A DNA stretch of 64,000 nucleotides from Lyngbya sp. CCAP 1446/10. GTDB lineage: Bacteria > Cyanobacteriota > Cyanobacteriia > Cyanobacteriales > Microcoleaceae. Positions within the stretch are counted from its first letter, which is position 1; the number at the start of each line of letters is the position of its first letter. This document shows positions 18,800 through 27,550 of the stretch, one piece after another. The notes beneath the pieces were generated by a model. That model was not told the origin of the DNA. It was given only the letters and a program-made list of their open reading frames with translations, and ran no database searches. The stretch lies in assembly GCF_026130175.1 (NCBI RefSeq), contig NZ_JAIGNI010000030.1, forward strand, positions 1 to 64,000, given 5' to 3'. A program made the position numbers and the translations under genes.

Positions 18800-19345
18800 A
18801 TGAATGTTATATCTACCGAAATACCGGAAGTTCTGATAATTGAGCCGAAAATTTTCGGAGACGATCGCGGTTTCTTTTTCGAGAGTTTCAATCACCAAGC
18901 TTTTGTCGAAAAAACAGGCGTGACGGCAGAATTCGTTCAAGACAATCATTCCAAGTCTTCTAAAAATGTGCTGCGCGGTTTGCATTACCAAATGCAGCAG
19001 CCTCAAGGTAAATTGCTGCGGGTTGTGGCGGGCGAAATATATGATGTGGCGGTCGATATTAGAAAAAATTCGCCGACTTTCGGACAGTGGGTGGGCTGTT
19101 TGATTAGTGCTGAAAATAAGCGGCAATTTTGGGTGCCTGTGGGTTTTGCTCACGGTTTTTTAGTAGTATCAGACATTGCTGAGGTTTTGTACAAAACTAC
19201 AGATTACTATGCACCGGGACACGAACGGTGTATTGTATGGAATGACCCAGATTTGGCGATCGCCTGGCCGCTAGATGGTGCCGAACCAATTTTATCAGCT
19301 AAAGACAAAGCCGGACAAACCTTGAAAAGAGCTCAAGTGTTTTAA
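18800..19345 (+). CDS. rfbC: dTDP-4-dehydrorhamnose 3,5-epimerase
   Basis: This 181-residue cupin-fold enzyme converts dTDP-4-keto-6-deoxyglucose to dTDP-4-keto-rhamnose, the third step of dTDP-L-rhamnose synthesis. The family signature is clear: [11 protein letters not shown] near the start, [17 protein letters not shown] with the catalytic histidine, and [11 protein letters not shown] chose the ATG at 18,800 ([16 protein letters not shown]) because the family begins there; an ATG at 18,773 in the same frame is possible. Only 49 bases separate it from the divergent methyltransferase, so promoters overlap. rfbD follows after two bases, making a tight operon. rfbA and rfbB must lie elsewhere. 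Confidence 0.96.
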   Translation: MNVISTEIPEVLIIEPKIFGDDRGFFFESFNHQAFVEKTGVTAEFVQDNHSKSSKNVLRGLHYQMQQPQGKLLRVVAGEIYDVAVDIRKNSPTFGQWVGCLISAENKRQFWVPVGFAHGFLVVSDIAEVLYKTTDYYAPGHERCIVWNDPDLAIAWPLDGAEPILSAKDKAGQTLKRAQVF

Positions 19346-19347
19346 CA

Positions 19348-20220
19348 ATGAAAATTTTACTCGCAGGCGGCAGCGGACAGCTAGCTCAAGAATTACAGCC
19401 TATCTTATTATCTGTGGGAGAGGTTATTGCAGTCGATCGCACTCGCGTCGAGTTATCCCAACCCGAAACCATCCGTCAAGCAATGGCTGACATTCAACCA
19501 GATTTAGTCGTGAATGCCGGCGCTTACACTGCGGTAGACAAAGCCGAAAGCGAACCAGAATTAGCACTCGCAGTCAACGGCATTGCACCCGGAATCTTTG
19601 CAGAAGAATGCGAGAAATTGGGAGCAAGTTTGATTCACTTTTCCACTGATTATGTATTTGACGGCAGCAGCGGTTCTGCTTATCTCGAAACAGATTCTAC
19701 GAATCCCCTGGGAATTTACGGCAAGTCAAAATTAGCGGGTGAGGAAGCAATTCGGCAAGCGGGAAGCAGACATATTATTATTAGAACCGCGTGGGTTTAC
19801 GGTAACGGCGGCAAAGGTAATTTTGTCAAAACCATGCTGAGGTTGGGAAAGGAAAGAGAAGAAATTAGAGTAGTAGCAGATCAGATTGGCAGTCCAACTT
19901 GGACGGCAGATTTGGCTGCTGCGACTTCCCAAATTATCCCGAATCTAGGGTCGGAAATTTTTGGAACTTACCACTATACTAACAGCGGTGTTTGTAGTTG
20001 GTACGATTTTGCGATCGCCATTTTTGAAGAAGCAGAAAAACTGGGTTTTCCCCTCAAAATTAAGCGCGTAATTCCTATCACTACCGCCGAATATCCGACA
20101 CCCGCAAAACGTCCCGCTTTTTCAGTTCTTTCTACAGTGAAAATATCAGCACTTCTGGGCGCGCATCCTCCCCACTGGCGGCAAGGGCTCAGACAAATGC
20201 TGGCAAGAGAAATGAAGTAA
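19348..20220 (+). CDS. rfbD: dTDP-4-dehydrorhamnose reductase
   Basis: This 290-residue short-chain dehydrogenase catalyses the last step of dTDP-L-rhamnose synthesis using NAD(P)H. The nucleotide motif is GGSGQLAQEL at residues 7-16. The catalytic Tyr and Lys lie in YGKSKLAGE, and VNAGAYTAVDKAESEPE and HFSTDYVFDG are signature segments of RfbD. It starts two bases after the rfbC stop, so the pair is co-transcribed. The product feeds rhamnosyltransferases of the surrounding glycan cluster. Confidence 0.97.
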   Translation: MKILLAGGSGQLAQELQPILLSVGEVIAVDRTRVELSQPETIRQAMADIQPDLVVNAGAYTAVDKAESEPELALAVNGIAPGIFAEECEKLGASLIHFSTDYVFDGSSGSAYLETDSTNPLGIYGKSKLAGEEAIRQAGSRHIIIRTAWVYGNGGKGNFVKTMLRLGKEREEIRVVADQIGSPTWTADLAAATSQIIPNLGSEIFGTYHYTNSGVCSWYDFAIAIFEEAEKLGFPLKIKRVIPITTAEYPTPAKRPAFSVLSTVKISALLGAHPPHWRQGLRQMLAREMK

Positions 20221-20249
20221 GTAAGTAAAAAATTGAAAAAGCGAGGCGA

Positions 20250-20309
20250 GGGCGGGTTTTGTTCAGAAATTATCTGTTATATGCAAGGTTTCTCGGCTAA
20301 ACCCGCCCC
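20250..20309. repeat. GGGCGGGTTT palindromic element, copy 1
   Basis: The left arm GGGCGGGTTT (20,250) pairs with AAACCCGCCC (20,299-20,308) across about 40 bases. Five related copies lie at 23,229, 50,541, 51,830, 54,482 and 63,208. Their arms are conserved and their interiors differ, except that 23,229 and 54,482 share interior sequence. Confidence 0.8.
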
Positions 20310-20341
20310 TAGGAATAAAAATTATTTGTGTTTACTAATTC

Positions 20342-22120
20342 ATGAAACTTCAAGAAAAATCTATTTTAATTGCCGCATCAGTGCTCGGCATTCTCATACC
20401 AGCTTCATATATTTTGTACTTGATATCGCAAGCCGGAGACTTGTCTAATTTTGATTATTGGTGGATGACATGGAATTTTTATTCAGTAGATGGTTTTTCA
20501 ACAAATCCTTTTAATTGGATATTTCGGGCAAACGAGCATTTTGTCTTCATTCCGGCAATTATCTATGCCTTGAATATCGCTGTCACTCAAGGTTCAAATA
20601 TTGGCTTGTGCTTAGTTGCCTGGTTTTTGGCTTTGATTCAATGCCACATATTAATTGCTTTGCTGCCATTAAAATTGAGGCGCGATCCTCTGCAATTTAT
20701 CTTAATTGTCCTTAGCATTTCTATTTTTAGCTTTACTCCGGCGGCGGCTCACAATTGGATGCGGGGATTCAGCGGTGTTCACTGGATAATTGCTAATTTA
20801 TTTGTGATTTGTTCGATATTTTGTTTGCAATTTTATGCGAAATTTTTGTCAGATAAAAAAGAGGCGGAACTCTTAAATATTCATTCCCAGGCAGAGCCTA
20901 AAAACGAGGGATGGAAACCAAATAACTGGGTAATTGGTAGTATTGTGTTTGGGATTTTAGGCTGTGTTAGTTACAGCACTCCTTTGGGTTTGTGGCCGAT
21001 ATTGTGTGGCGCTGCGATTGTGCTGCGGTTTCCTCGGCGGGTAACTTATTTGTATTTTACTGCTTCGATTGCAGTAATTGGTATTTATTTTTTAACTTAT
21101 AAAACACCATCAAATCACCCTTCTTTAACTAAAGTTAACCCACTCAAAGCTCTCGAATATATTCCGATTTATCTCGGTGGAATTTTTAGCGAAAATATTA
21201 TCATTGCGTCAATTATTGGTATAATTGGTTTGATTGCTGTAATGGGTTTGGTCTGTTATTGGCTATTTATAAAAAAAATAGATCGCCTAAATTGGCTGCC
21301 TTGGCTGTCAATCCAATTGTACGCGCTGCAAACGGCGTTAATGGCCGCAGTTAGTCGATCGGGATTTGGCATCGAACAGGCCACCGCTTCCCGCTACGCC
21401 ACACTCCCAGCCTTGTTTTGGATGAGTACAATTGTTCTCACAGTGCTTGCTGTACGTGAGTTTCAGCCGACACCGAGAATTCAAGGACGTTGGCTGACAC
21501 CACTGTTTGCAGTCGCCACAGTCGCCGTGATTTTAATGTACGGGATGGGTGGCGAAACTGCAATGGCGATCGCCCGCAGAGCAACCTATCAACCATTAGT
21601 AGCACTGTCACTGCAATTAGGCATCACCGACATAACATTAATTAAAGACAAAGTAGGCAACAAACCGGCGGCCTTTGTCGGATTAATCGATGCTTTAAAA
21701 ACTAACAACTTAGTACCATTCAATCGAAACATCAAAAAAAACAATTTTTGTGCAGCATTAGACACACAAATTAATCCCAATTTACTCTCAGCACCAAAAG
21801 ACGGAGTACCCGGATATTTTGATACAGTAACTACCCTCGCACCAGCCGCCTCCAGAGTAATTGGCTGGGTGGGAGACCCCGAAAATAATGTCAAATGTAT
21901 TGCCATTCTTAACCAAGAAAATGTCGTTCGAGGTTTCGCAATGTCAGGATTTCCGCGTCCAGACTTAGTGAAATTGTTTGGCCCAGCCTATCAATTAGCA
22001 GCTTGGAAAGGATACGTTCAAACATCACCAACAGATACATTATTGACAGCCTATGCCTCATTTAAAAACCGTCAAGGCTGGGTAGCTTTGCGAAACTCCC
22101 AAGTTATCAATCCAAACTAA
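20342..22120 (+). CDS. Polytopic membrane protein of the glycan cluster, unknown function
   Basis: This 592-residue protein has about ten membrane segments and a soluble C-terminal domain from about residue 430. It looks paralogous to the protein at 12,288-14,072. Shared points are size, layout, an early acidic region followed by an HFVF-like segment (FRANEHFVFIPAI), and FG-x-x-QA-x-x-SRY-x-T (GFGIEQATASRYATLPALFW). Like that paralogue it is followed by a family 2 glycosyltransferase gene, here after 84 bases. The pairing suggests a membrane enzyme that uses a polyprenyl-phosphate sugar made by its partner. That is inference; no catalytic motif is recognised. Confidence 0.75.
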   Translation: MKLQEKSILIAASVLGILIPASYILYLISQAGDLSNFDYWWMTWNFYSVDGFSTNPFNWIFRANEHFVFIPAIIYALNIAVTQGSNIGLCLVAWFLALIQCHILIALLPLKLRRDPLQFILIVLSISIFSFTPAAAHNWMRGFSGVHWIIANLFVICSIFCLQFYAKFLSDKKEAELLNIHSQAEPKNEGWKPNNWVIGSIVFGILGCVSYSTPLGLWPILCGAAIVLRFPRRVTYLYFTASIAVIGIYFLTYKTPSNHPSLTKVNPLKALEYIPIYLGGIFSENIIIASIIGIIGLIAVMGLVCYWLFIKKIDRLNWLPWLSIQLYALQTALMAAVSRSGFGIEQATASRYATLPALFWMSTIVLTVLAVREFQPTPRIQGRWLTPLFAVATVAVILMYGMGGETAMAIARRATYQPLVALSLQLGITDITLIKDKVGNKPAAFVGLIDALKTNNLVPFNRNIKKNNFCAALDTQINPNLLSAPKDGVPGYFDTVTTLAPAASRVIGWVGDPENNVKCIAILNQENVVRGFAMSGFPRPDLVKLFGPAYQLAAWKGYVQTSPTDTLLTAYASFKNRQGWVALRNSQVINPN

Positions 22121-22204
22121 AAAACCTCCCTGTATTCTCCTCTGTGCCCTCTGCGGTTAATAAAAAAAATATCATTAACAACACCAATGAAATAGAATAG
22201 CCCC

Positions 22205-23179
22205 ATGCCAAAAAATCTCAGTTTCGTAATTCCCGTTCACAACGAAGAAGCAACGCTCAAAATGTTGTTTGAAAGAATCCAAATTGTCATGTCCCAAACC
22301 GGAAATGACAGTTACGAAGTTATTTTTATAGACGACGGTAGCCGCGATGCTTCTTGGCAAGAAATTGCAGAATTAGCCAGCCAACATCCTAAACTCATTA
22401 AAGCCATAAAAATGCGCCGCAACTTTGGCAAATCCGCCGCACTTTCAGCCGGATTTCGCAATGCAGCAGGGAGAATTATCTTTACTCTTGATGCCGATTT
22501 GCAGGACGACCCAGCCGAAATTCCCAAATTTTTAGATAGTTTAGAATTGGGATTCGATTTAGTTTCTGGTTGGCGCAAACAGCGGAACGACCCGCTTTCT
22601 AAAACCTTACCTTCCAAGCTATTTAATGCCGTTGCGTGTTTGATGACTGGAGTAAAAATGCACGACATGAATTGCGGTTTTAAAGCTTATCGCCGGGAAG
22701 TTTTGCAGTCGATTAAATTGTACGGAGAATTGCACCGCTACATTCCCGCTTTAGCAAACAATTTGGGTTTTAAAATTGGTGAAGTAGTCGTCGAACACCA
22801 TCCACGAAAATATGGAAAATCTAATTATGGTTGGGAACGTTATGCGCGGGGTTTTATTGATTTGTTGACGGTGTTAGCCACAACGCACTATTTGCACAAA
22901 CCGGGTCATTTGTTTGGGGGATTGGGATTGTCTTTTGGCTTGGTGGGCACTATTTCGCTTGGTTATTTGATTGTTATTTGGTTTCTCAATTTGGCGGGGA
23001 TGAGTTTTGGGCCTATCGGTAATCGACCTTTGTTATTTTTTGGAATTTTGTGTACAATTCTGTCGGTACAATTGATTTCTTTAGGGATTTTGGCTGAGTT
23101 GATTGCGCGGAATGTGGCTGCTGATTATGTGGACAAGCAGATTTGTGAAATTATTGATGATTCGGGTTTTGATGTTTAA
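22205..23179 (+). CDS. Family 2 glycosyltransferase with C-terminal membrane anchor (GtrB/DPM1-like)
   Basis: This 324-residue enzyme has a GT-A domain at residues 1-225 and two membrane helices at about 235-310. Signatures are LSFVIPVHNEE at the start, FIDDGSRD, the metal-binding TLDADLQDDP, and MNCGFKAYRREV. This is the architecture of bactoprenol glucosyltransferase GtrB and of ArnC-like enzymes, which transfer a sugar from a nucleotide to undecaprenyl phosphate on the cytosolic face. The product would serve a GT-C enzyme on the other face; the polytopic protein just upstream is a candidate partner. Confidence 0.93.
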   Translation: MPKNLSFVIPVHNEEATLKMLFERIQIVMSQTGNDSYEVIFIDDGSRDASWQEIAELASQHPKLIKAIKMRRNFGKSAALSAGFRNAAGRIIFTLDADLQDDPAEIPKFLDSLELGFDLVSGWRKQRNDPLSKTLPSKLFNAVACLMTGVKMHDMNCGFKAYRREVLQSIKLYGELHRYIPALANNLGFKIGEVVVEHHPRKYGKSNYGWERYARGFIDLLTVLATTHYLHKPGHLFGGLGLSFGLVGTISLGYLIVIWFLNLAGMSFGPIGNRPLLFFGILCTILSVQLISLGILAELIARNVAADYVDKQICEIIDDSGFDV

Positions 23180-23182
23180 CCG

Positions 23183-23285
23183 CAGATGTCGGGGAGATAA
23201 ACACAGATAAACGCAGATGTGTCTATGGTAGGGGCGGGTTCACCAACAATATTTGCCAATAATTGACAATCTCAAAAACCCGCCC
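23183..23285. repeat. CAGATAAACGCAGATG repeat plus palindromic element copy 2
   Basis: Positions 23,183-23,220 carry GATAAACACAGATAAACGCA and flanking CGCAGATG units, a degenerate short repeat. Positions 23,229-23,285 hold a GGGCGGGTT to AACCCGCCC palindrome. The CGCAGAT-type motif recurs in the opposite orientation at 25,163-25,205, so the two copies flank the membrane-protein gene between them. Confidence 0.7.
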
Positions 23286-23295
23286 TGTCTGTCGG

Positions 23296-25152
23296 CTACC
23301 TGATTTTAAAGATAATCCATTTACCTTGTCTATCTACTATTTCTCCGTCAATATTTGGATGCCAATCGCTGCGAGTCAGGATATAATCGGCATGATAGTT
23401 TATGGCTACTTTGACTAAATCCGCACTGTTACGGCGGATGAATAAGTCATTTCCTCCCCAAATCATTTGTGGGTTTAAGGGAACTCCTAAAACAGCTTCC
23501 ATGCGATTTTTCCACTGTTTAATGCCTTTGTCGGTAAAAGGAAAGTTTTTGAAGTTGACGACAATTGCTCTTTGGGATAAAAACTGGAAATTGGTAACTG
23601 ATGGTGGAATTAATACGAGTGCGTCGCGGCTGCTAACTTGCGAAAATCGCACAGCTAATCTGCTTAAATCGTCCGTGGGAACGGCATTGATATTAATTCT
23701 TGTTTGAAATACATTTAATATGGGTTTGGGTAGAATTCCGGCTACTCCTAAAACTAAAATTGCAGTAGTTAGCAATGCTAAAATATGAGTTATAGTCTGT
23801 TTTATAGATGTAGTCAATGATGTTTTTTCTAGGATGAATGGAAAAGTAAGGATTGAGAAAAAGACTGGGAGGGTGATTATTCGATCGCCTATTATTTCCG
23901 ATGAATCAGTCAGCGGATATGTTAAGCTAAATACAAACGTTCCTGCTGCCAAAATCCACAACAATATATTGTATCTTTTGGGGAGTATGTAGTTTTTATT
24001 TTGCCAAACTGCGAATCCTAAGAAAATGACACCTCGAAAAGGCAAAGTCATTACAGAGAGTACCAGCAAGCTAACAGGTGCTTGTTTTTGTGGGTCAACT
24101 TCATCTAACGTCAAAGCAACAGCAATAAATATAATTATTTGAGCAAAAGGTACTGTTCTAGCTAGTTGTAGTTTGGCAATAAAAGCCTGGGGGTAAACTT
24201 CGACAAATATGTAATTTAGGAATAGTGCAAAGATTGAGGTTCCGAGAATTACGTAAAAATTTATTTTGTCTTCTTTTGGGAGTAAATTTGTTTTTTTGAT
24301 GCAAAGCAAGCCGCCAAGAATAAAACAGATAAAGTTGAACCAATTCCCGACAGCCCAATTTGACGGGAGGATGTGGTGGGGATTGCGGACTTGGGCGTGA
24401 ATGAAGACAAACTCGGCATTGTCGATAGTGTGAGTGCTGGTAGTACCTGTCAATAACATCGGTACGTATACTATACTTGCCATTGTGCCTAAAAGCGCGA
24501 TCGCCCAAATCAACGTTTTAATCTTCCGCCGTCTTACAGATTCAATCACTAAAACGGGAACCATCATCAATCCCGGTAGCAAACCCACTAAGAATTGCAG
24601 CAGACAAGCTAGTCCAAAAAAGAAATATCCTCTCAACCATTTTTGACGCAAACTAAAGTAAATTCCCCAGATTGCGAAACCCATCGCGAAGGTACTCGGT
24701 ACTGATTTAGTGGAAAATATCAGCGTATTGCCAACATCTGTAAATGAAGCGGCTATACATAAAAAAGCCATAGCTGCTGCGGGAAGTTGGGAATTAGTAT
24801 AAATCTTGATAATTGCGTAGCAAGCTAGGATAAATGAACCGAAGGCTAGGAATTGATAAATAAAATGTGCTAGGGGAATGCTTGTTCCTAAGTTTGCTAA
24901 CAAATAGATGATATAATAATAGTAGTATCGGGGATTAAACTTAACCATTTCCTGAACGTAATAATCGTTTTTGTACAGTTCAGGATTTAGCATAAATTCA
25001 ATTGGTGGCACTTCGGGAAAATTGCCACCAATGGGGAAAATATAGCCAGTTGCCATCAGGGAACCGATGATGACAAAAGTATAGAGAGATAGATTAAAAT
25101 ACTTGTTAGATTTTTGATATTTCTGCATTATACCTCGATCGCTCATTCCCAA
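23296..25152 (-). CDS. Large polytopic membrane protein, unknown function
   Basis: This 618-residue protein has about twelve membrane segments and a soluble C-terminal region from about residue 480 (DDLSRLAVRFSQVSSRDALVLIPPS). A Tyr-rich segment (NPRYYYYYIIYLL) lies near residue 75. The hydrophobic layout and periplasmic C-terminal domain resemble GT-C-type or DUF2029-like membrane proteins, but I cannot name the family. The start may be the ATG at 25,152 or the one at 25,128, eight codons later. It is convergent with the GtrB-like gene and is bounded by inverted copies of a short repeat. Confidence 0.75.
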   Translation of the reverse strand: MGMSDRGIMQKYQKSNKYFNLSLYTFVIIGSLMATGYIFPIGGNFPEVPPIEFMLNPELYKNDYYVQEMVKFNPRYYYYYIIYLLANLGTSIPLAHFIYQFLAFGSFILACYAIIKIYTNSQLPAAAMAFLCIAASFTDVGNTLIFSTKSVPSTFAMGFAIWGIYFSLRQKWLRGYFFFGLACLLQFLVGLLPGLMMVPVLVIESVRRRKIKTLIWAIALLGTMASIVYVPMLLTGTTSTHTIDNAEFVFIHAQVRNPHHILPSNWAVGNWFNFICFILGGLLCIKKTNLLPKEDKINFYVILGTSIFALFLNYIFVEVYPQAFIAKLQLARTVPFAQIIIFIAVALTLDEVDPQKQAPVSLLVLSVMTLPFRGVIFLGFAVWQNKNYILPKRYNILLWILAAGTFVFSLTYPLTDSSEIIGDRIITLPVFFSILTFPFILEKTSLTTSIKQTITHILALLTTAILVLGVAGILPKPILNVFQTRININAVPTDDLSRLAVRFSQVSSRDALVLIPPSVTNFQFLSQRAIVVNFKNFPFTDKGIKQWKNRMEAVLGVPLNPQMIWGGNDLFIRRNSADLVKVAINYHADYILTRSDWHPNIDGEIVDRQGKWIIFKIR

Positions 25153-25162
25153 ATCATCCTAA

Positions 25163-25210
25163 AATATATCTGCGTTCATCTGTGTTTATCCGCCTGCAAT
25201 CTGCGGTTTT
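25163..25210. repeat. TCTGCGTT/CATCTGTGTTTATC repeat
   Basis: This is the reverse-oriented relative of the repeat at 23,183. It reads ATCTGCG, then TTCATCTGTGTTTATCCG, then ATCTGCGG, and is AT/GC-patchy and non-coding. It fills the 104-base gap between two minus-strand membrane-protein genes. Confidence 0.6.
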
Positions 25211-25256
25211 CGTATTAATTCATGATTGATGCAAACTTGTCTGTTGGCGGTTCAAC

Positions 25257-27470
25257 TTACCTATCGACAGCTAAATTGTTAATCTCCAGTTGACATTGCT
25301 TTGTTAAATCCTGTTTGTCGTTACTCAATACTTCAAGCAGCAAATAAACTGGATTTTTACCCCCAACAGATAGATTTAGATCGATCGCACTTTTGCCACC
25401 ATACTCCATCTTCGCAGAGTCTATCAACTTACCTTGTTTGTTCCACAAAGTCAAGCGCAGGGCAACTCCCGGACATTGCTGGTTAAGTAAACTGAGTTTG
25501 CCGGTAACTTGCGCCCTGTCTGAAATAGCACCTAAATACAGAAAAGAAGTATCGAGTTTCGTGCTATTTTTAATGGGATGAGTTACAATTTTATATAGGT
25601 TATCCGATTCTCGACTGACTGAATAATTAGCACTTGTGTAGACTGACTGCTGCAAACTAATCCAATCTAACTGTGTGCCTGGTCGATCGACTATTTGCTG
25701 CTGCATCGCGTATAAAGTGCGAACGGCTGTGCCTGTATCCGTCGGACGAATTCTCCGGTAAACGCTGACAGTTACGCCGTTTTCCAGCTTAAACTGTTCC
25801 GGTAGCAATTGGAAATCGCGGGCAATTTCCCAGTTTTGAGTAAAAGCATCGTACACAACTTTAACAACATCTTGCTCGTGCGATCGCAAAACTTGCTCAT
25901 CACCCGGTAACACCTGCTGAAAAGGTGTAGCAACCGCCGCATATTGCGCCTGTAACAACTCCGGTAGCGGGTAGGTATCGCGGGAGTCAATTTGCGGCCT
26001 CCCGATGGTGTTTAATTTCCACCAACCCTCCGGCGGGTTTAATTTGCGATTAGCTTGTCTGAGTATATTAGCATTAAAGCTGTTAGAAGCACCTGCAATA
26101 TAAATTGGTTCTTCATCCGGTGCTAATTTTCGCAGAAACTCAACTAATTTTACCACTTCGCCGTAGTCCGATCGCACTAACGGCCCAAAATTACTCACAA
26201 ACAGTCTTGACAAATCAACCTTCACAGGAATCAACCCGACGGCTGCATTCACAATCAGGTAAAAAGCCGCCCCGCCCAGCATCAAATAGCGGATTTTTCC
26301 CTTGAGTGTCAGCCAAGTTGTCCAGAAAAATGCTGACAAACCCAAAAGTGCGATCGGTGTCAGATGAATTGTATAGTGCAAGTAGCCGTAACGCAACACC
26401 AACAACCATTCAACCAGCGACAAAACCCCAAACAAACAAACAAAAATAGTCGCCCTAGGAACCAGCATTCGGGTGAGAATCCCCGCCGAAAAACCAATCA
26501 GTACCAGCACCCAAGTTCCCAAACCGTAAAAAGACGCATAACGAGTTAAAATATCATTAACAGGTAAACTCCAAGCAGCATACAAATTGCCGTAATTAAC
26601 TGTCAGAGCACTGCGAGTAAAATCCCCCGCTACCAACATTAAAACAGTCAAGCTAGTTGCAGCTATCAAACCCAATTTAACGCCAGATTCAAACAAATTT
26701 TTCCACGCTTTGTTTTGAATAATTTTATCTAGAAATCCTAAATAAATTGTGGGATGGCTTTGAGCAGCGTCCCCATCAAAATTCATAACTGAGTTGGGAT
26801 TTTTATACTGTACACAAAACTCCACCAAAGCCTGTAAACTAGCCGCACCCAAAAATGCGATCGCACTATAAGCAAAATGTCTCCGCAACAGAATCGCCGC
26901 CGCCAGAAACAATCCAATTAACGGCATCTTCCACCAAAATTTCAGCTTAACATCCTGCAAATAAACCCAAATTGCCAACGCTATAAACACACAGCCGCCA
27001 GTATCGAGATATCCCCGCAGAGTCGGTATCCAACTCATCGGAATCAATAAACTCAGCAGCACAGTTGACCAAAACACCCGGCGCGGATCAACTGGAATTA
27101 GCTGTACAGAAATTGCCCCCAACAACAGGCGAAACGGCAGCACATAAATCAGCGAAATGCTGAGAATGTAACTCAGGCGAGATTCGCCAAATAACAGAAT
27201 AAACGGCACTAATGGCAGCGTGATTAACAGGTTTTTTTCTTTAGATAGCGAATCTATAACTCCGCGCCATGCTTGATCCGGCGAGTCTCGAAATAAATTA
27301 GCTGTGTTAACTGTAGCGGTGTTGTATCCCGCGTAATCCCACCAATAAAAAGTACGTTCGCTAGATACATAAATTGACGTTAATCCAACCGTTGCCAGAA
27401 CCAGCAAAAACAGGAACAACCCATCAATCAGAAACTTGCGACGCAACTTAAAATCAAATAATCCCATCAC
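25257..27470 (-). CDS. GT-C-like (family 39-type) membrane glycosyltransferase
   Basis: This 737-residue protein has an N-terminal membrane helix followed, in the first outer loop, by acidic residues (YWWDYAGYNTATVN) where GT39/PMT enzymes carry their catalytic aspartate. About ten to eleven membrane segments follow, to about residue 420. The C-terminal 300 residues are soluble and probably periplasmic. Such enzymes transfer sugars from polyprenyl-phosphate donors, which the two GtrB/DPM1-like proteins in this cluster could provide. The family assignment is moderate and rests on topology and the early acidic motif, not on a full signature. Confidence 0.68.
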   Translation of the reverse strand: MMGLFDFKLRRKFLIDGLFLFLLVLATVGLTSIYVSSERTFYWWDYAGYNTATVNTANLFRDSPDQAWRGVIDSLSKEKNLLITLPLVPFILLFGESRLSYILSISLIYVLPFRLLLGAISVQLIPVDPRRVFWSTVLLSLLIPMSWIPTLRGYLDTGGCVFIALAIWVYLQDVKLKFWWKMPLIGLFLAAAILLRRHFAYSAIAFLGAASLQALVEFCVQYKNPNSVMNFDGDAAQSHPTIYLGFLDKIIQNKAWKNLFESGVKLGLIAATSLTVLMLVAGDFTRSALTVNYGNLYAAWSLPVNDILTRYASFYGLGTWVLVLIGFSAGILTRMLVPRATIFVCLFGVLSLVEWLLVLRYGYLHYTIHLTPIALLGLSAFFWTTWLTLKGKIRYLMLGGAAFYLIVNAAVGLIPVKVDLSRLFVSNFGPLVRSDYGEVVKLVEFLRKLAPDEEPIYIAGASNSFNANILRQANRKLNPPEGWWKLNTIGRPQIDSRDTYPLPELLQAQYAAVATPFQQVLPGDEQVLRSHEQDVVKVVYDAFTQNWEIARDFQLLPEQFKLENGVTVSVYRRIRPTDTGTAVRTLYAMQQQIVDRPGTQLDWISLQQSVYTSANYSVSRESDNLYKIVTHPIKNSTKLDTSFLYLGAISDRAQVTGKLSLLNQQCPGVALRLTLWNKQGKLIDSAKMEYGGKSAIDLNLSVGGKNPVYLLLEVLSNDKQDLTKQCQLEINNLAVDR

Positions 27471-27550
27471 TCGAACAACCCCAAATAATTCCTAAACTTC
27501 CTCTTTCTTCCTTCGCGTTCTTCGCGCAGCCTACACGCGGTTCGTTAACT

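Noticed and set aside
20233-20448. 71-codon frame after rfbD
   Set aside because: It spans a palindromic repeat and overlaps the next gene in another frame.
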